Under the pieces are notes generated by a model that searched no databases, had not been told where the DNA came from, and saw nothing but the letters and a program-made list of their open reading frames with translations. Positions 1 to 7,257 of a DNA stretch of 9,706 nucleotides are shown here, one piece after another. This DNA is from Verrucomicrobiales bacterium (lineage in GTDB: Bacteria > Verrucomicrobiota > Verrucomicrobiia > Verrucomicrobiales > Akkermansiaceae): the NCBI GenBank assembly GCA_003527555.1, contig DPWT01000091.1, forward strand, positions 1 to 9,706, in the 5' to 3' direction. The first letter of the stretch is position 1. The number at the start of each line of letters is the position of its first letter. Both the position numbers and the translations under genes were made by a program.

Positions 1-24
1 AAATTTAGAACATAAAAACACTCC

Positions 25-1086
25 GTGACTGAATTCCAGACAGACGACTTACGTATCGGCGAAATCAAACCGCTACTCTCCCCTGCCATACTTTCCTATT
101 ATTTGCCTATTACCGAGCAAGCCTCGGAGGTAGTTGCAACCGCAAGAAAGCACTGCGAGAATATCCTCAAACTTAAAGACGACAGACTGGTCGTCGTTGT
201 GGGGCCTTGCTCGATTCACGACACCAGCGCAGCTCTCGAATATGCCAACAGGCTTAAAGAACTATCCACACGCTATGAGGATGAACTCCATGTTGTGATG
301 CGTGTCTATTTTGAAAAACCGCGCACGACCGTAGGCTGGAAAGGTCTGATCAATGACCCTCATTTGGATGGCTCATTTGATATCAACCGCGGCCTACATA
401 TCGCACGTGAATTGCTCTTGGAACTCGCTGAGATCGGTGTTCCTGCCGGCACTGAGTTTCTCGACACCATTTCTCCGCAATACTATGCCGACCTAATCAG
501 CTGGGGCGCTATTGGCGCGCGCACGACAGAAAGTCAAATCCACCGCGAGCTGGCATCAGGACTTTCTATGCCTGTTGGTTTTAAAAATGGTACAGGTGGA
601 TCACTTCAGATCGCACTCGACGCCATCCAAGCATCCGCCGGCAAACACAACTTCCTCTCGGTCACCAAACAAGGTGTCTCTGCCATCGTTCAAACAAATG
701 GCAATGATGCCTGCCACATTATTCTACGCGGTTCATCCAAAGGCCCAAATTATGGCGCTAACGACATCACCGATGTGACTTCACAGCTTGAGAGCGCAGG
801 CCTAGCTGCATCGATCATGGTCGATTGCTCCCATGGCAACTCACTCAAAGACTATAAGAACCAACCAAAAGTGGCTCAGGACTTGTGCGCCCAAATATCC
901 GGCGGTAACCGCGGCATCACTTCAGTCATGATTGAAAGCAACCTGATAGAGGGAGCACAAAAACTCCAAAGCGACTTTAGTGACATGACATATGGGCAGT
1001 CCGTCACCGACCAGTGCGTCAGCTGGCCAACCACTGAGAATATACTCGAGGAATTCGCTAAAGCAGTGCGCTCGCGCAGAAAATAA
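25..1086 (+). CDS. aroG: 3-deoxy-7-phosphoheptulonate (DAHP) synthase, class I
   Basis: This cytoplasmic enzyme condenses phosphoenolpyruvate with erythrose 4-phosphate to make DAHP, the committed first step of the shikimate pathway. The 353 residues align end to end with E. coli AroG/AroF from memory, with no gap in the core. Visible landmarks are GPCSIHD with metal ligand Cys62, EKPRTTVGWKGLINDP near 97-112, GAIGARTTESQ near 161-171, GFKNGT near 185-190, and the remaining expected metal ligands His270, Glu304 and Asp329. The start is GTG at 25: an in-frame TAA lies at 13-15, and the N-terminus TEFQTDDLRI matches the AroG N-terminus, which contributes to inhibitor binding. No Shine-Dalgarno sequence is visible. 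Ser212 in FLSVTK matches phenylalanine-sensitive AroG rather than AroF, whereas the SMVDCSHGNS-like C-terminal half is closer to AroF, so the feedback effector is uncertain. It is convergent with the next gene. Confidence 0.97.
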   Translation: MTEFQTDDLRIGEIKPLLSPAILSYYLPITEQASEVVATARKHCENILKLKDDRLVVVVGPCSIHDTSAALEYANRLKELSTRYEDELHVVMRVYFEKPRTTVGWKGLINDPHLDGSFDINRGLHIARELLLELAEIGVPAGTEFLDTISPQYYADLISWGAIGARTTESQIHRELASGLSMPVGFKNGTGGSLQIALDAIQASAGKHNFLSVTKQGVSAIVQTNGNDACHIILRGSSKGPNYGANDITDVTSQLESAGLAASIMVDCSHGNSLKDYKNQPKVAQDLCAQISGGNRGITSVMIESNLIEGAQKLQSDFSDMTYGQSVTDQCVSWPTTENILEEFAKAVRSRRK

Positions 1087-1098
1087 CTATATGATCCG

Positions 1099-1115
1099 GA
1101 GATACAAACTGTCTC
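1099..1115. other. Weak hairpin between convergent genes
   Basis: The 47 bp between the DAHP synthase and the converging transporter gene contain one small inverted repeat: a 6 bp stem GAGATA/TGTCTC with one T-G wobble and a five-base loop. No T-run follows on either strand, so it is a poor rho-independent terminator. I see nothing better in this gap. It may be chance. Confidence 0.2.
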
Positions 1116-1133
1116 ATGTGGGCTGATTTGATC

Positions 1134-2090
1134 TTATATTTTATCAATTGTAGGCTTAACACGCCACATGGCGGCGAGAAAACTTCCAATCAAACAGTGA
1201 TATAGTGCTGAAATGGCACAGGGAGTAGCAGCAAGAAGGCTGAAGTGTTGCTTTGCCAGTGCACTTCCAAGACCAGAGTTCTGCATGCCAACCTCAATAG
1301 AGAGAGTTCTTCGGTCACCCTCTGCCAGCTTAGTTACCCAACCTGCACCGTATCCTAATAAAAACCCAAGAGCGTGCAAAATAAATATCGCGACAAGCAA
1401 CCCACCAGCATGGGCGATGATGTTAGCCTTAGTAGCACCCACTACTCCTCCAACAATCAAAACGATGACAAGTATGGAAACAATCGGTGATATTTTTTTG
1501 ATCCCGTCGAGTTTCTTTCCGAACAACTGATTCAGCATCACCCCTCCAATAACGGGCAGCAGAACGATCGTGACCATGCTCTGGAACATCGCCCAAGCAT
1601 CGACGTCGAGAATCGCGCTAGCATATATTTTAGTCAGCAACGGAGTGAGCACAATAGCTGCAAGCGTCGAACACATCGTCATCATCACACTAAGCGCAAC
1701 ATTCGCGCGGGCAAGATAACAAATTACATTGGAGGCCGTGCCACCCGGGCAACAACTCACCAGAATCAATCCGAGCTTAAGCATAGGAGGCAGATCAAAA
1801 AGGCTAGCCACCGCCCACCCTAACAACGGCATGATAAGAAACTGCGCTGCAACGCCCAGGCCGACCACCCAAGGTCGGAGGAGCACCGCCCTAAAATCAT
1901 CCACGCTTAACGTCAGTCCCATTCCAAGCATAATAACACCCAAACCAAGGCTGATCAATTTGATGTCTGTTCCAAGAACTCTATCGGTGATGAACCATGT
2001 AAAATGCGATGGAAAAGACCACGCCCAAGCAGTGCCTAGGATCGTCCAAAGCCAAAACAAATTACTAATACGATTAAGCATAGACTGCAT
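1134..2090 (-). CDS. Bile acid:sodium symporter (BASS) family transporter
   Basis: This is a 318-residue, very hydrophobic inner-membrane protein with about nine or ten predicted membrane helices, the usual size for BASS-family sodium-coupled organic anion importers. Family signatures are GMGLTLSVDDF near 56-66, QFLIMPLLGW at 83-92 with Gln83, CCPGGTASNV at 113-122, and EVGMQNSGLGSALA at 266-279. Residues E266-V267-x-M269-Q270 match the second sodium site known from the bacterial ASBT homologue, so sodium coupling is probably intact. The transported anion cannot be read from the sequence: bacterial members are reported to carry bile acids, pantoate, pyruvate and other anions. The ATG at 2090 lies 9 bp after the stop of the ThuA-domain gene, so it is probably the last gene of that unit. 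A second ATG at codon 4 is a possible alternative start. Neither has a clear Shine-Dalgarno sequence. Confidence 0.93.
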   Translation of the reverse strand: MQSMLNRISNLFWLWTILGTAWAWSFPSHFTWFITDRVLGTDIKLISLGLGVIMLGMGLTLSVDDFRAVLLRPWVVGLGVAAQFLIMPLLGWAVASLFDLPPMLKLGLILVSCCPGGTASNVICYLARANVALSVMMTMCSTLAAIVLTPLLTKIYASAILDVDAWAMFQSMVTIVLLPVIGGVMLNQLFGKKLDGIKKISPIVSILVIVLIVGGVVGATKANIIAHAGGLLVAIFILHALGFLLGYGAGWVTKLAEGDRRTLSIEVGMQNSGLGSALAKQHFSLLAATPCAISALYHCLIGSFLAAMWRVKPTIDKI

Positions 2091-2099
2091 GACACAGAG

Positions 2100-3011
2100 T
2101 TACTTACCAATCTTCACTTCAACTTCAGTATCACCAAGTATCCACTGAATACCGCGCAACCAGTGCTCAAGCACTTTCGCGTTCATATAGATGTGATGGT
2201 TATGCCCGAGTGAACTGTAGAACACTCTTCCCTTACCATGGTTTTTGATCCAACTGACGCCGTAGTCCTTGTCGGCTCTTTTGCCGCGACTCATATCGGT
2301 CTGCTCGGGATCGAGTCGTAATAAAATATGAAGTTTCTTCGGATCGTAAGGTGCCTTAAACTGATAGATTTCCTCCTTAAAATTCAGGTTTGCCCCATCG
2401 AGGTGCGCGCAACATGCGTGCTCCTCTTGGCCATCTTCGACTTTAATACTGACCTTTGTCCCGGCATTCCATGGATGGCCATTGAAGTAACCTCCAATCA
2501 TATCCCCATATTCCTTCCACTTGTAAAATGTGTCGGTCGCCGCATGAATTCCAACAAACCCCTTACCGCTTTTGATGTGATCCATCAGGCTCTTTTTTAA
2601 ACGCTCCTCCCTCACTTGGCCCTCTATTTTCTCCGCGTCAGTCATCTTTTTCATCGCTCCCTTGTGCGGACTAAAAACTTCTTGAGTCGTGTTGAGGAAA
2701 CAAATGGCATCGAAGTGCTTAATTTTTTCGGGCTCAAAGTTAGCCAAGTCGTCACTGATTACTGCCTCATAGACTCCTTTTTTTTCACCCATGAGTTTCA
2801 GCGCAATCTGCCCGGTCACGATAGATGCATGACGATAGCCTCGGGTAACCGAAAAAATTAATAGCTTACGTTGCTTTTTAGGTTTAGCCGCCTCAATTTT
2901 GCTTAAAGCCTCAGTGATTTTCTCGATACTATTCTCTTCTTTATTTTGCGCATTGACTGATCCAAATGCTGCTAAGAATGACGATAACGTTATAATACAT
3001 TTTCGAAACAT
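2100..3011 (-). CDS. Secreted ThuA-domain protein
   Basis: The 303-residue product begins with a signal peptide (hydrophobic stretch about 5-18, likely cleavage after SVNA near residue 21), so it should be periplasmic or exported. The rest fits a ThuA-like domain, a fold related to class I glutamine amidotransferases. Visible landmarks are LLIFSVTRGYRHASI at 50-64, FDAICFLNTTQ at 100-110, GKGFVGIHAATDTFYKW at 149-165, GGYFNGHPW at 173-181 and RVFYSSLGHNHHIY at 262-275, ending in LEHWLRGIQWILG. At the elbow where amidotransferases carry the catalytic cysteine this protein has His156, as is usual for ThuA proteins, so amidotransferase activity is not expected. ThuA proteins are linked to sugar use (the name comes from trehalose utilisation in rhizobia) and are abundant as secreted proteins in Verrucomicrobiota and Planctomycetota; the exact reaction is unknown. 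It lies 84 bp after the response regulator and 9 bp before the transporter. Confidence 0.9.
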   Translation of the reverse strand: MFRKCIITLSSFLAAFGSVNAQNKEENSIEKITEALSKIEAAKPKKQRKLLIFSVTRGYRHASIVTGQIALKLMGEKKGVYEAVISDDLANFEPEKIKHFDAICFLNTTQEVFSPHKGAMKKMTDAEKIEGQVREERLKKSLMDHIKSGKGFVGIHAATDTFYKWKEYGDMIGGYFNGHPWNAGTKVSIKVEDGQEEHACCAHLDGANLNFKEEIYQFKAPYDPKKLHILLRLDPEQTDMSRGKRADKDYGVSWIKNHGKGRVFYSSLGHNHHIYMNAKVLEHWLRGIQWILGDTEVEVKIGK

Positions 3012-3095
3012 AGAAAAATACTGGCATGCAGAATTAACAAGGCAACTTCGAATATCATGTTATCCGATAGCTCAACAAACTATGATCATCCTTGA
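3012..3095 (-). other. Intergenic spacer between response regulator and ThuA gene
   Basis: This 84 bp gap is the largest inside the five-gene minus-strand run. It holds an 8 bp palindrome ATGATCAT at 3082-3089, close to the regulator's stop codon. I see no strong hairpin with a T-run and no convincing -35/-10 pair. It could contain a secondary promoter for the last two genes, but the sequence does not show one clearly. Confidence 0.35.
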
Positions 3096-3755
3096 TTACA
3101 CTGAGAGAATCCCCTTATGAAAGGCTGCCGCAATAGCTGCGGGAGCGTTATTGACATCAAGCTTGATATAAATATTGCTAACATGTGTTACAACTGTCGT
3201 AACACCGATATTTAATTGATTAGCTATTTCTTTTTTTACCAGCCCTTCGGCAAGTAAGATCAGGATTTCATGCTCACGCGCACTGAGTAAATTATCAAAA
3301 TCTTCTTTAGGCAGCTTACTTTTGAGCATACTAAGAACATAGCCTGCGATATTGGAATCTAGTGATGCCCCACCACTTACAACCGTGCGAATACCCTCAA
3401 CTAACTGGCTGGCAGTGGAGGACTTCAATAAATATCCAGATGCACCTAGCATGATCGCCTTGAGTACATCTGACTCGTCATCTGACTGGGTTAGCATGAT
3501 CACCTTTGTTTCCGGCAGTTCATCGGAAAGGATATTCAGCGCTTTGAGACCATCCATACCGGGAAGATTAAGGTCCAATAGCACAATATCAGGAATTACA
3601 GGAACTCGCATTGAGTTAAAGCTCCGTAATGCACGCTCGGCCGTTCCAAATTCACTAACTATCTCCAAGTCACTTTCTCGTCCGAGCGTCATACCGACAA
3701 TCTCACGGTATTCAGGATGATCTTCGATAATCATTATTTTTATCTTTTTGCCCAT
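3096..3755 (-). CDS. NarL/FixJ-type response regulator (REC + LuxR HTH)
   Basis: This 219-residue DNA-binding response regulator is of normal length for the family. The receiver domain covers about 5-122: acidic pair E11/D12, phosphoacceptor Asp61 in VLLDLNLPGMDG, switch residue Thr89 and conserved Lys111. A LuxR-type helix-turn-helix covers about 157-215, with LSAREHEILILLAEGLVKKEIANQ (split here as 158-181), then a recognition helix region TTVVTHVSNIYIKL. All key receiver residues are present, so phosphorylation is expected. The ATG at 3755 overlaps the last 16 bp of the upstream histidine kinase gene, which strongly suggests the two are cognate partners and translationally coupled. An in-frame ATG at codon 8 would remove the overlap, but the longer start gives the usual receiver N-terminus. 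Likely targets are the surrounding sulfatase unit; that is inference. Confidence 0.95.
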   Translation of the reverse strand: MGKKIKIMIIEDHPEYREIVGMTLGRESDLEIVSEFGTAERALRSFNSMRVPVIPDIVLLDLNLPGMDGLKALNILSDELPETKVIMLTQSDDESDVLKAIMLGASGYLLKSSTASQLVEGIRTVVSGGASLDSNIAGYVLSMLKSKLPKEDFDNLLSAREHEILILLAEGLVKKEIANQLNIGVTTVVTHVSNIYIKLDVNNAPAAIAAAFHKGILSV

Positions 3756-5749
3756 AGTATATTAAATTTTCTAATTATGCTCCAGCGTTTGGTAGGCACA
3801 AGGAGCTTGATACGCGTACCTCCTTCCTCGGGCTTCTCCAAACTTATTTTACCACCAAGAAATCCTGCACGCCTCGTAAGTGATAGCGGGATTTCATTTT
3901 CGCCCTCATCGAGACCCACACCATTGTCACTAACAACAAGAGTAAGTTGGCTTGCATTTGCTACAAGATGGGATCTGAATTTAGTGGCATTTGCATGCTT
4001 ACTAACATTAATCAAACATTCTTTGAAAAAGAGAAAAAGATCAACACGGGTGCGTGCTTTAAGATTTCGAAGGTAATGTTCTCCCTCTATCTTTATGCTA
4101 TGATCAAGCTTCGCCATAATACGGCGTGAAGTCCTCTCCATATCTTCTTTCAAATCGGCGTAAAGACCGTCAGCATCTAACATGTTTGTGCAATTCCTAA
4201 CTGCCATAGCGGACCTCTCTGTCTCAGAGCGAATTCTCCGATGTAGTGTTTTTAACTGCTCTGGGTCATCTTTTGTCGTAGCCGCCAAATCACTCAACAG
4301 TCCAATCGTATGAATATCAGCCCCGAGCTCATCATGTAAATCAGCTGCGAGACGCTCGCGGATCATACCAATTTGGCGCATACGCATAATACGCATTAAC
4401 AATATCGTGGTAATGATACCAGTGGCTAACACTACCGCCAGCCATGTGAGTGATTCAAGCCGGTTTTGCTGTTGCTCATAACGGCTTTCCAAGGCCGCCT
4501 GTATGTGCGGTCGCTCAGCATCGAGTTCGTAGCGACGTGCAAGCTCGTTCATCCATCTTCGTGGGCCTAGTAAATCGCCATATAAATTTCTTCCGTCAGT
4601 CAGCGCCTCTATAGATCGCGCAGGGCTTACTGCATTAAATGATGCCTTAACCAGCTTACCAAGTGCCACGTTCTTGTCCTTAGAATAGATTTCTATCTCT
4701 GCAAATCCGATCTGACTACCCATGGTCGCCTCATCCGTTTTTATAAATGGTCTATCCGCTACCAAGCGTATATATCGATGTGAACTATTGGAAGTGTTCC
4801 ACATGAGGTTTGGGCCTATCATATAGGCATTTTGCAACTCCCAATTAACCAAAGTGACGACATCAGAAAAATCATCACGATTCGCACCCTCTATTCGAAA
4901 TTTTTTTGGCAATGCATAGCTAGTTTCGGTCACTTGGGGCACGGTGTCACTAACATCTACAGTATGTAGATGAATGCTAGACACGGGAAAGCTTTCACCT
5001 AAATCCAGCGCAAGTTTAGGCTGATCACCAATTCCCACCTCACTTAGATATGCGAGGCTTTGTATACCCTGTGATGCATCCATGATGTATGGAACAAAGC
5101 CATCAACAAGAAACCCACTTTCTCTGCCTCCACCCTCGTATCTTAATGGTGATGAAACAGTAACCGCCTGACGTAATGCAACGTTTTTCAAACCACTGAA
5201 AGCCATGATCTCTGAAAGCTGGAGAATGAATTTCTTGTCCCATGCCCGTCTTGATAGCCTGGTCACATCAATCTTAATCCAGTCCAATCTAACTCGATCG
5301 CAATTAACTAGCAATGGCGCGACACGTTCTACATCGACGGGATTATCATAGCCAAAGCTAGCAATCACACGCCCATTCTCATCCCCCTTCAGCCCACCAA
5401 GTAATTTGAATTGCTTCGGAAACCCGTCTGCAAGAAACCCTTTTTGTGTATCTCTCCAAATAGATGGAATTAAGATAACTTGATCAATTAATTCGCTTTG
5501 TGAAAAATCAATTCTAATCCATTCATTCCTAGCTTCAGTGGCGTAGGCTAGGGAGCGATAACCTACATTTCCGACCCCTCCTCGATAGCTTAATCGCGCC
5601 AAGCTATCCAGTTCGGCATCAATATCATCGCGCCGATTTACTAGCTCTCTGGTAGTTAACTGTTCAAGTTCATCATCCCCATAGGCATTATCATTTGGCT
5701 TACATGATGTGCATATAAGCAGCATAAGGAGAGAGAAATAGCGGATCAT
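3740..5749 (-). CDS. Membrane histidine kinase with discoidin-like sensor modules
   Basis: This 669-residue sensor kinase starts with a signal sequence ending in a lipobox-like CTSC with Cys16 (-3 is Cys, so lipidation is uncertain). Outside the membrane are jelly-roll-like modules of discoidin/F5-8 type C character at about 60-187 and 189-357; a third, truncated one may begin at 360. The module starts NVALRQAV and NVALGKLV and the phrases FLVDGF and ALTDGR are the repeat landmarks. A single membrane helix lies at about 434-453. The cytoplasmic part has a HisKA_3-type dimerisation domain with His472 in LHDELGADIH, then an ATPase domain with N-box KECLINVSKHA (E577, N581), G1 box DNGVGL at 608-613 and a terminal EGGT at 642-645. 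There is no PAS or HAMP domain. It is 22 bp downstream of the sulfatase and overlaps the regulator gene. The probable ligand is a carbohydrate-like molecule, by inference from module type and neighbours. Confidence 0.92.
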   Translation of the reverse strand: MIRYFSLLMLLICTSCKPNDNAYGDDELEQLTTRELVNRRDDIDAELDSLARLSYRGGVGNVGYRSLAYATEARNEWIRIDFSQSELIDQVILIPSIWRDTQKGFLADGFPKQFKLLGGLKGDENGRVIASFGYDNPVDVERVAPLLVNCDRVRLDWIKIDVTRLSRRAWDKKFILQLSEIMAFSGLKNVALRQAVTVSSPLRYEGGGRESGFLVDGFVPYIMDASQGIQSLAYLSEVGIGDQPKLALDLGESFPVSSIHLHTVDVSDTVPQVTETSYALPKKFRIEGANRDDFSDVVTLVNWELQNAYMIGPNLMWNTSNSSHRYIRLVADRPFIKTDEATMGSQIGFAEIEIYSKDKNVALGKLVKASFNAVSPARSIEALTDGRNLYGDLLGPRRWMNELARRYELDAERPHIQAALESRYEQQQNRLESLTWLAVVLATGIITTILLMRIMRMRQIGMIRERLAADLHDELGADIHTIGLLSDLAATTKDDPEQLKTLHRRIRSETERSAMAVRNCTNMLDADGLYADLKEDMERTSRRIMAKLDHSIKIEGEHYLRNLKARTRVDLFLFFKECLINVSKHANATKFRSHLVANASQLTLVVSDNGVGLDEGENEIPLSLTRRAGFLGGKISLEKPEEGGTRIKLLVPTKRWSIIRKFNILWAKR

Positions 5750-5771
5750 AATAGTTTTTTAATGAGGTGGA

Positions 5772-7157
5772 TTACTCTCGCATAGATGAAAAACACTTTT
5801 CATCTGGCTGAATTGGCAAAGTGGCTTGCCACATTGTGAGTTTCTTCTTCATCGCTTCGACAACCGTAGCATTTAGCGGCTTCAGGTCTTTCTTTTCGCA
5901 GGGGTCAGCTGCGATGTCATATAACTCCACATGACTGGCATCACGGTTCGTGACTAATTTCCACTGTTGATGAACCACGGCGTAGGCTACCCAATGATTT
6001 GGTTTGCTCCTCCGTGCAGGCCACGCTGCATCCATCTTCCAGAAGAGCGGTTTGCCGCGTTTGGTTTTTTGTTTCCCTTTGAGAGTGGCCAATTGATCAA
6101 TACCATCCGGTAGATATCCAGCGGGCAGCTCTGCTTCTGCAATGGCACAGATGGTAGGCAGCAGGTCGACCGCCGAAATCAGCGAACTATCATCAATTTT
6201 TCCTACGGGAATCTTTCCAGGCCACCGGGCGATGAAGGGCACCCCAATACCACCTTCGAATAGCGCACCTTTGTATCCTTTCCTCCCTCCAGTGATACCT
6301 TTGGCACCCCCGATACCGTATCCCGCACCGGTCGCAGTATCGTGCATGAGCTCTAGTTTTGCAGGACCAGAAGCTCGCGCCGGGCCGTTGTCGGAGGTAA
6401 AGATGACCAGAGTATTATTGGTGATTTTCAAATGATCCAAGCAATCGAGCACTTCCCCGATTCGGTCGTCGGCGTGCGAAAGAACAGAAGCATAAATATT
6501 ATCCGCTTCATCAAGGTCGCGAAAACGCCAACGGTATTTGGGTAAAGTGTGAAATGGCGTGTGTGGCTCGTGAATCCAGAGATTGACGAACCACGGCTTC
6601 CTAGCAGCATGGCATTTTTCAATAAACTTGATCGCATTCCTCGCATCCTCGTGCACTGGCATCTGCTCACCCGCACAGTTGAATGCACCGTATTCATCAT
6701 AGCCATATTGGCTTGGTAGTGGTGAATCCGGGATCATGTTGTTTGCCAAGTGCCATTTACCAAAGTGGGCGGTGGCATAGCCTGCTTTTTGCAATATACG
6801 CGGGAGCATCGGAGCATTTGGGCTCAACCAGTCCGGCATACCACGTTTAGCATTGCTGGGCACCCAGGCGAAGTGTCCGTCAATTTTATATCGTGCTGGA
6901 AAATGCCCAGTCATCACTGCGGCCCGACTCGGTGAGCACACCCCGCTGGCGACGGTGAATCGTTGGAAGTCGGTCCCCTTTGCGGCCAGTTTGTCGATGT
7001 TAGGCGTTTTAACGTAAGGATGACCATGGCAACCCAGATCCCCCCACCCCCAGTCATCAGCAAAGATGAACAAGATGTTAGATTTTTCTTTCGCGATTAC
7101 GAGGTTAGAGAAAACAGCGAAAAATGCCAGAGTAAGAAATTGTGTTATATGTTGCAT
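5772..7157 (-). CDS. Secreted type I sulfatase (S1 family, formylglycine-dependent)
   Basis: This enzyme hydrolyses a sulfate ester in the periplasm or outside the cell. Residues are numbered from an upstream GTG at 7184 (470 codons). The sulfatase signature CSPSR is at 83-87, where Cys83 would be converted to formylglycine by a maturation enzyme not encoded here. Other landmarks are metal ligands D43/D44 in FADDWGWGDLG, GKWHL at 142-146, WIHEPHTPF at 203-211, SDNG at 264-267 and KGALFEGG at 305-312. All the usual active-site positions are present. The overall look is arylsulfatase A/GALNS-like, but substrate and subfamily cannot be read. I chose the ATG at 7157 because it places the signal peptide (FLTLAFFAVF, cleavage near VIA-KE) normally and has a weak GGA 9 bp upstream; ATG 7175 and GTG 7184 are alternatives. 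It is the first gene of the unit with the sensor kinase. Confidence 0.95.
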   Translation of the reverse strand: MQHITQFLTLAFFAVFSNLVIAKEKSNILFIFADDWGWGDLGCHGHPYVKTPNIDKLAAKGTDFQRFTVASGVCSPSRAAVMTGHFPARYKIDGHFAWVPSNAKRGMPDWLSPNAPMLPRILQKAGYATAHFGKWHLANNMIPDSPLPSQYGYDEYGAFNCAGEQMPVHEDARNAIKFIEKCHAARKPWFVNLWIHEPHTPFHTLPKYRWRFRDLDEADNIYASVLSHADDRIGEVLDCLDHLKITNNTLVIFTSDNGPARASGPAKLELMHDTATGAGYGIGGAKGITGGRKGYKGALFEGGIGVPFIARWPGKIPVGKIDDSSLISAVDLLPTICAIAEAELPAGYLPDGIDQLATLKGKQKTKRGKPLFWKMDAAWPARRSKPNHWVAYAVVHQQWKLVTNRDASHVELYDIAADPCEKKDLKPLNATVVEAMKKKLTMWQATLPIQPDEKCFSSMRE

Positions 7158-7257
7158 GTGTGTTGTTCCAGTCATTCCTGTCACGTAGTGGTCGATGGAT
7201 CGAGTAATCTATAACAGTGGTATATGATCGCACTTGCGAATTGCTTCGTGGTATCGG
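7158..7257 (-). other. Intergenic region upstream of the sulfatase unit
   Basis: At about 100 bp this is the longest gene-free stretch in the window (shorter if an upstream sulfatase start is used). It separates the cassette genes from the five-gene sulfatase unit and is the most likely place for that unit's promoter. GATCG occurs twice, at 7198-7202 and 7226-7230. I see no hairpin followed by a T-run, so read-through from the cassette genes is possible. Confidence 0.4.
7211..7240 (-). promoter_or_regulatory. Possible promoter of the sulfatase unit
   Basis: Read on the minus strand, TTCGCA (7235-7240) and TGTTAT (7211-7216) are separated by 18 bp and each matches four of six positions of the sigma-70 consensus. 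Transcription would begin near 7204, giving a leader of about 45 bases. Matches this weak occur often by chance, so this is a suggestion based mainly on position. Confidence 0.2.

Noticed and set aside
1087..1133. Bidirectional terminator between the convergent genes.
   Set aside because: Only a 6 bp stem with a wobble and no T-run is present, below what I would call a terminator; listed as a weak hairpin only.
1213..2148. Plus-strand open frames opposite the transporter gene (1213-1530 and 1729-2148).
   Set aside because: They lie wholly or mostly antisense to a well-supported BASS transporter, and their translations are low-complexity without domain features.
3352..4076. Plus-strand open frames opposite the regulator and kinase genes (3352-3720, 3717-4076).
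   Set aside because: They are shadows of the two-component genes: serine/proline/arginine-rich translations with no family resemblance.
5761..5773. GAGGTGG on the plus strand resembling a Shine-Dalgarno sequence.
   Set aside because: No plus-strand gene follows. On the transcribed minus strand it reads CCACCTC, which is not a ribosome site for the kinase gene.
6142..6706. Open frames of 97 and 92 codons within the sulfatase gene.
   Set aside because: They sit inside an intact sulfatase whose motifs run through this region; neither shows a plausible start site or protein features.
7198..7230. Repeated GATCG as a possible binding site for the local response regulator.
   Set aside because: A 5 bp repeat is expected by chance in 100 bp, and no matching inverted site is found in the 3012-3095 spacer beyond a generic TGATCA palindrome.
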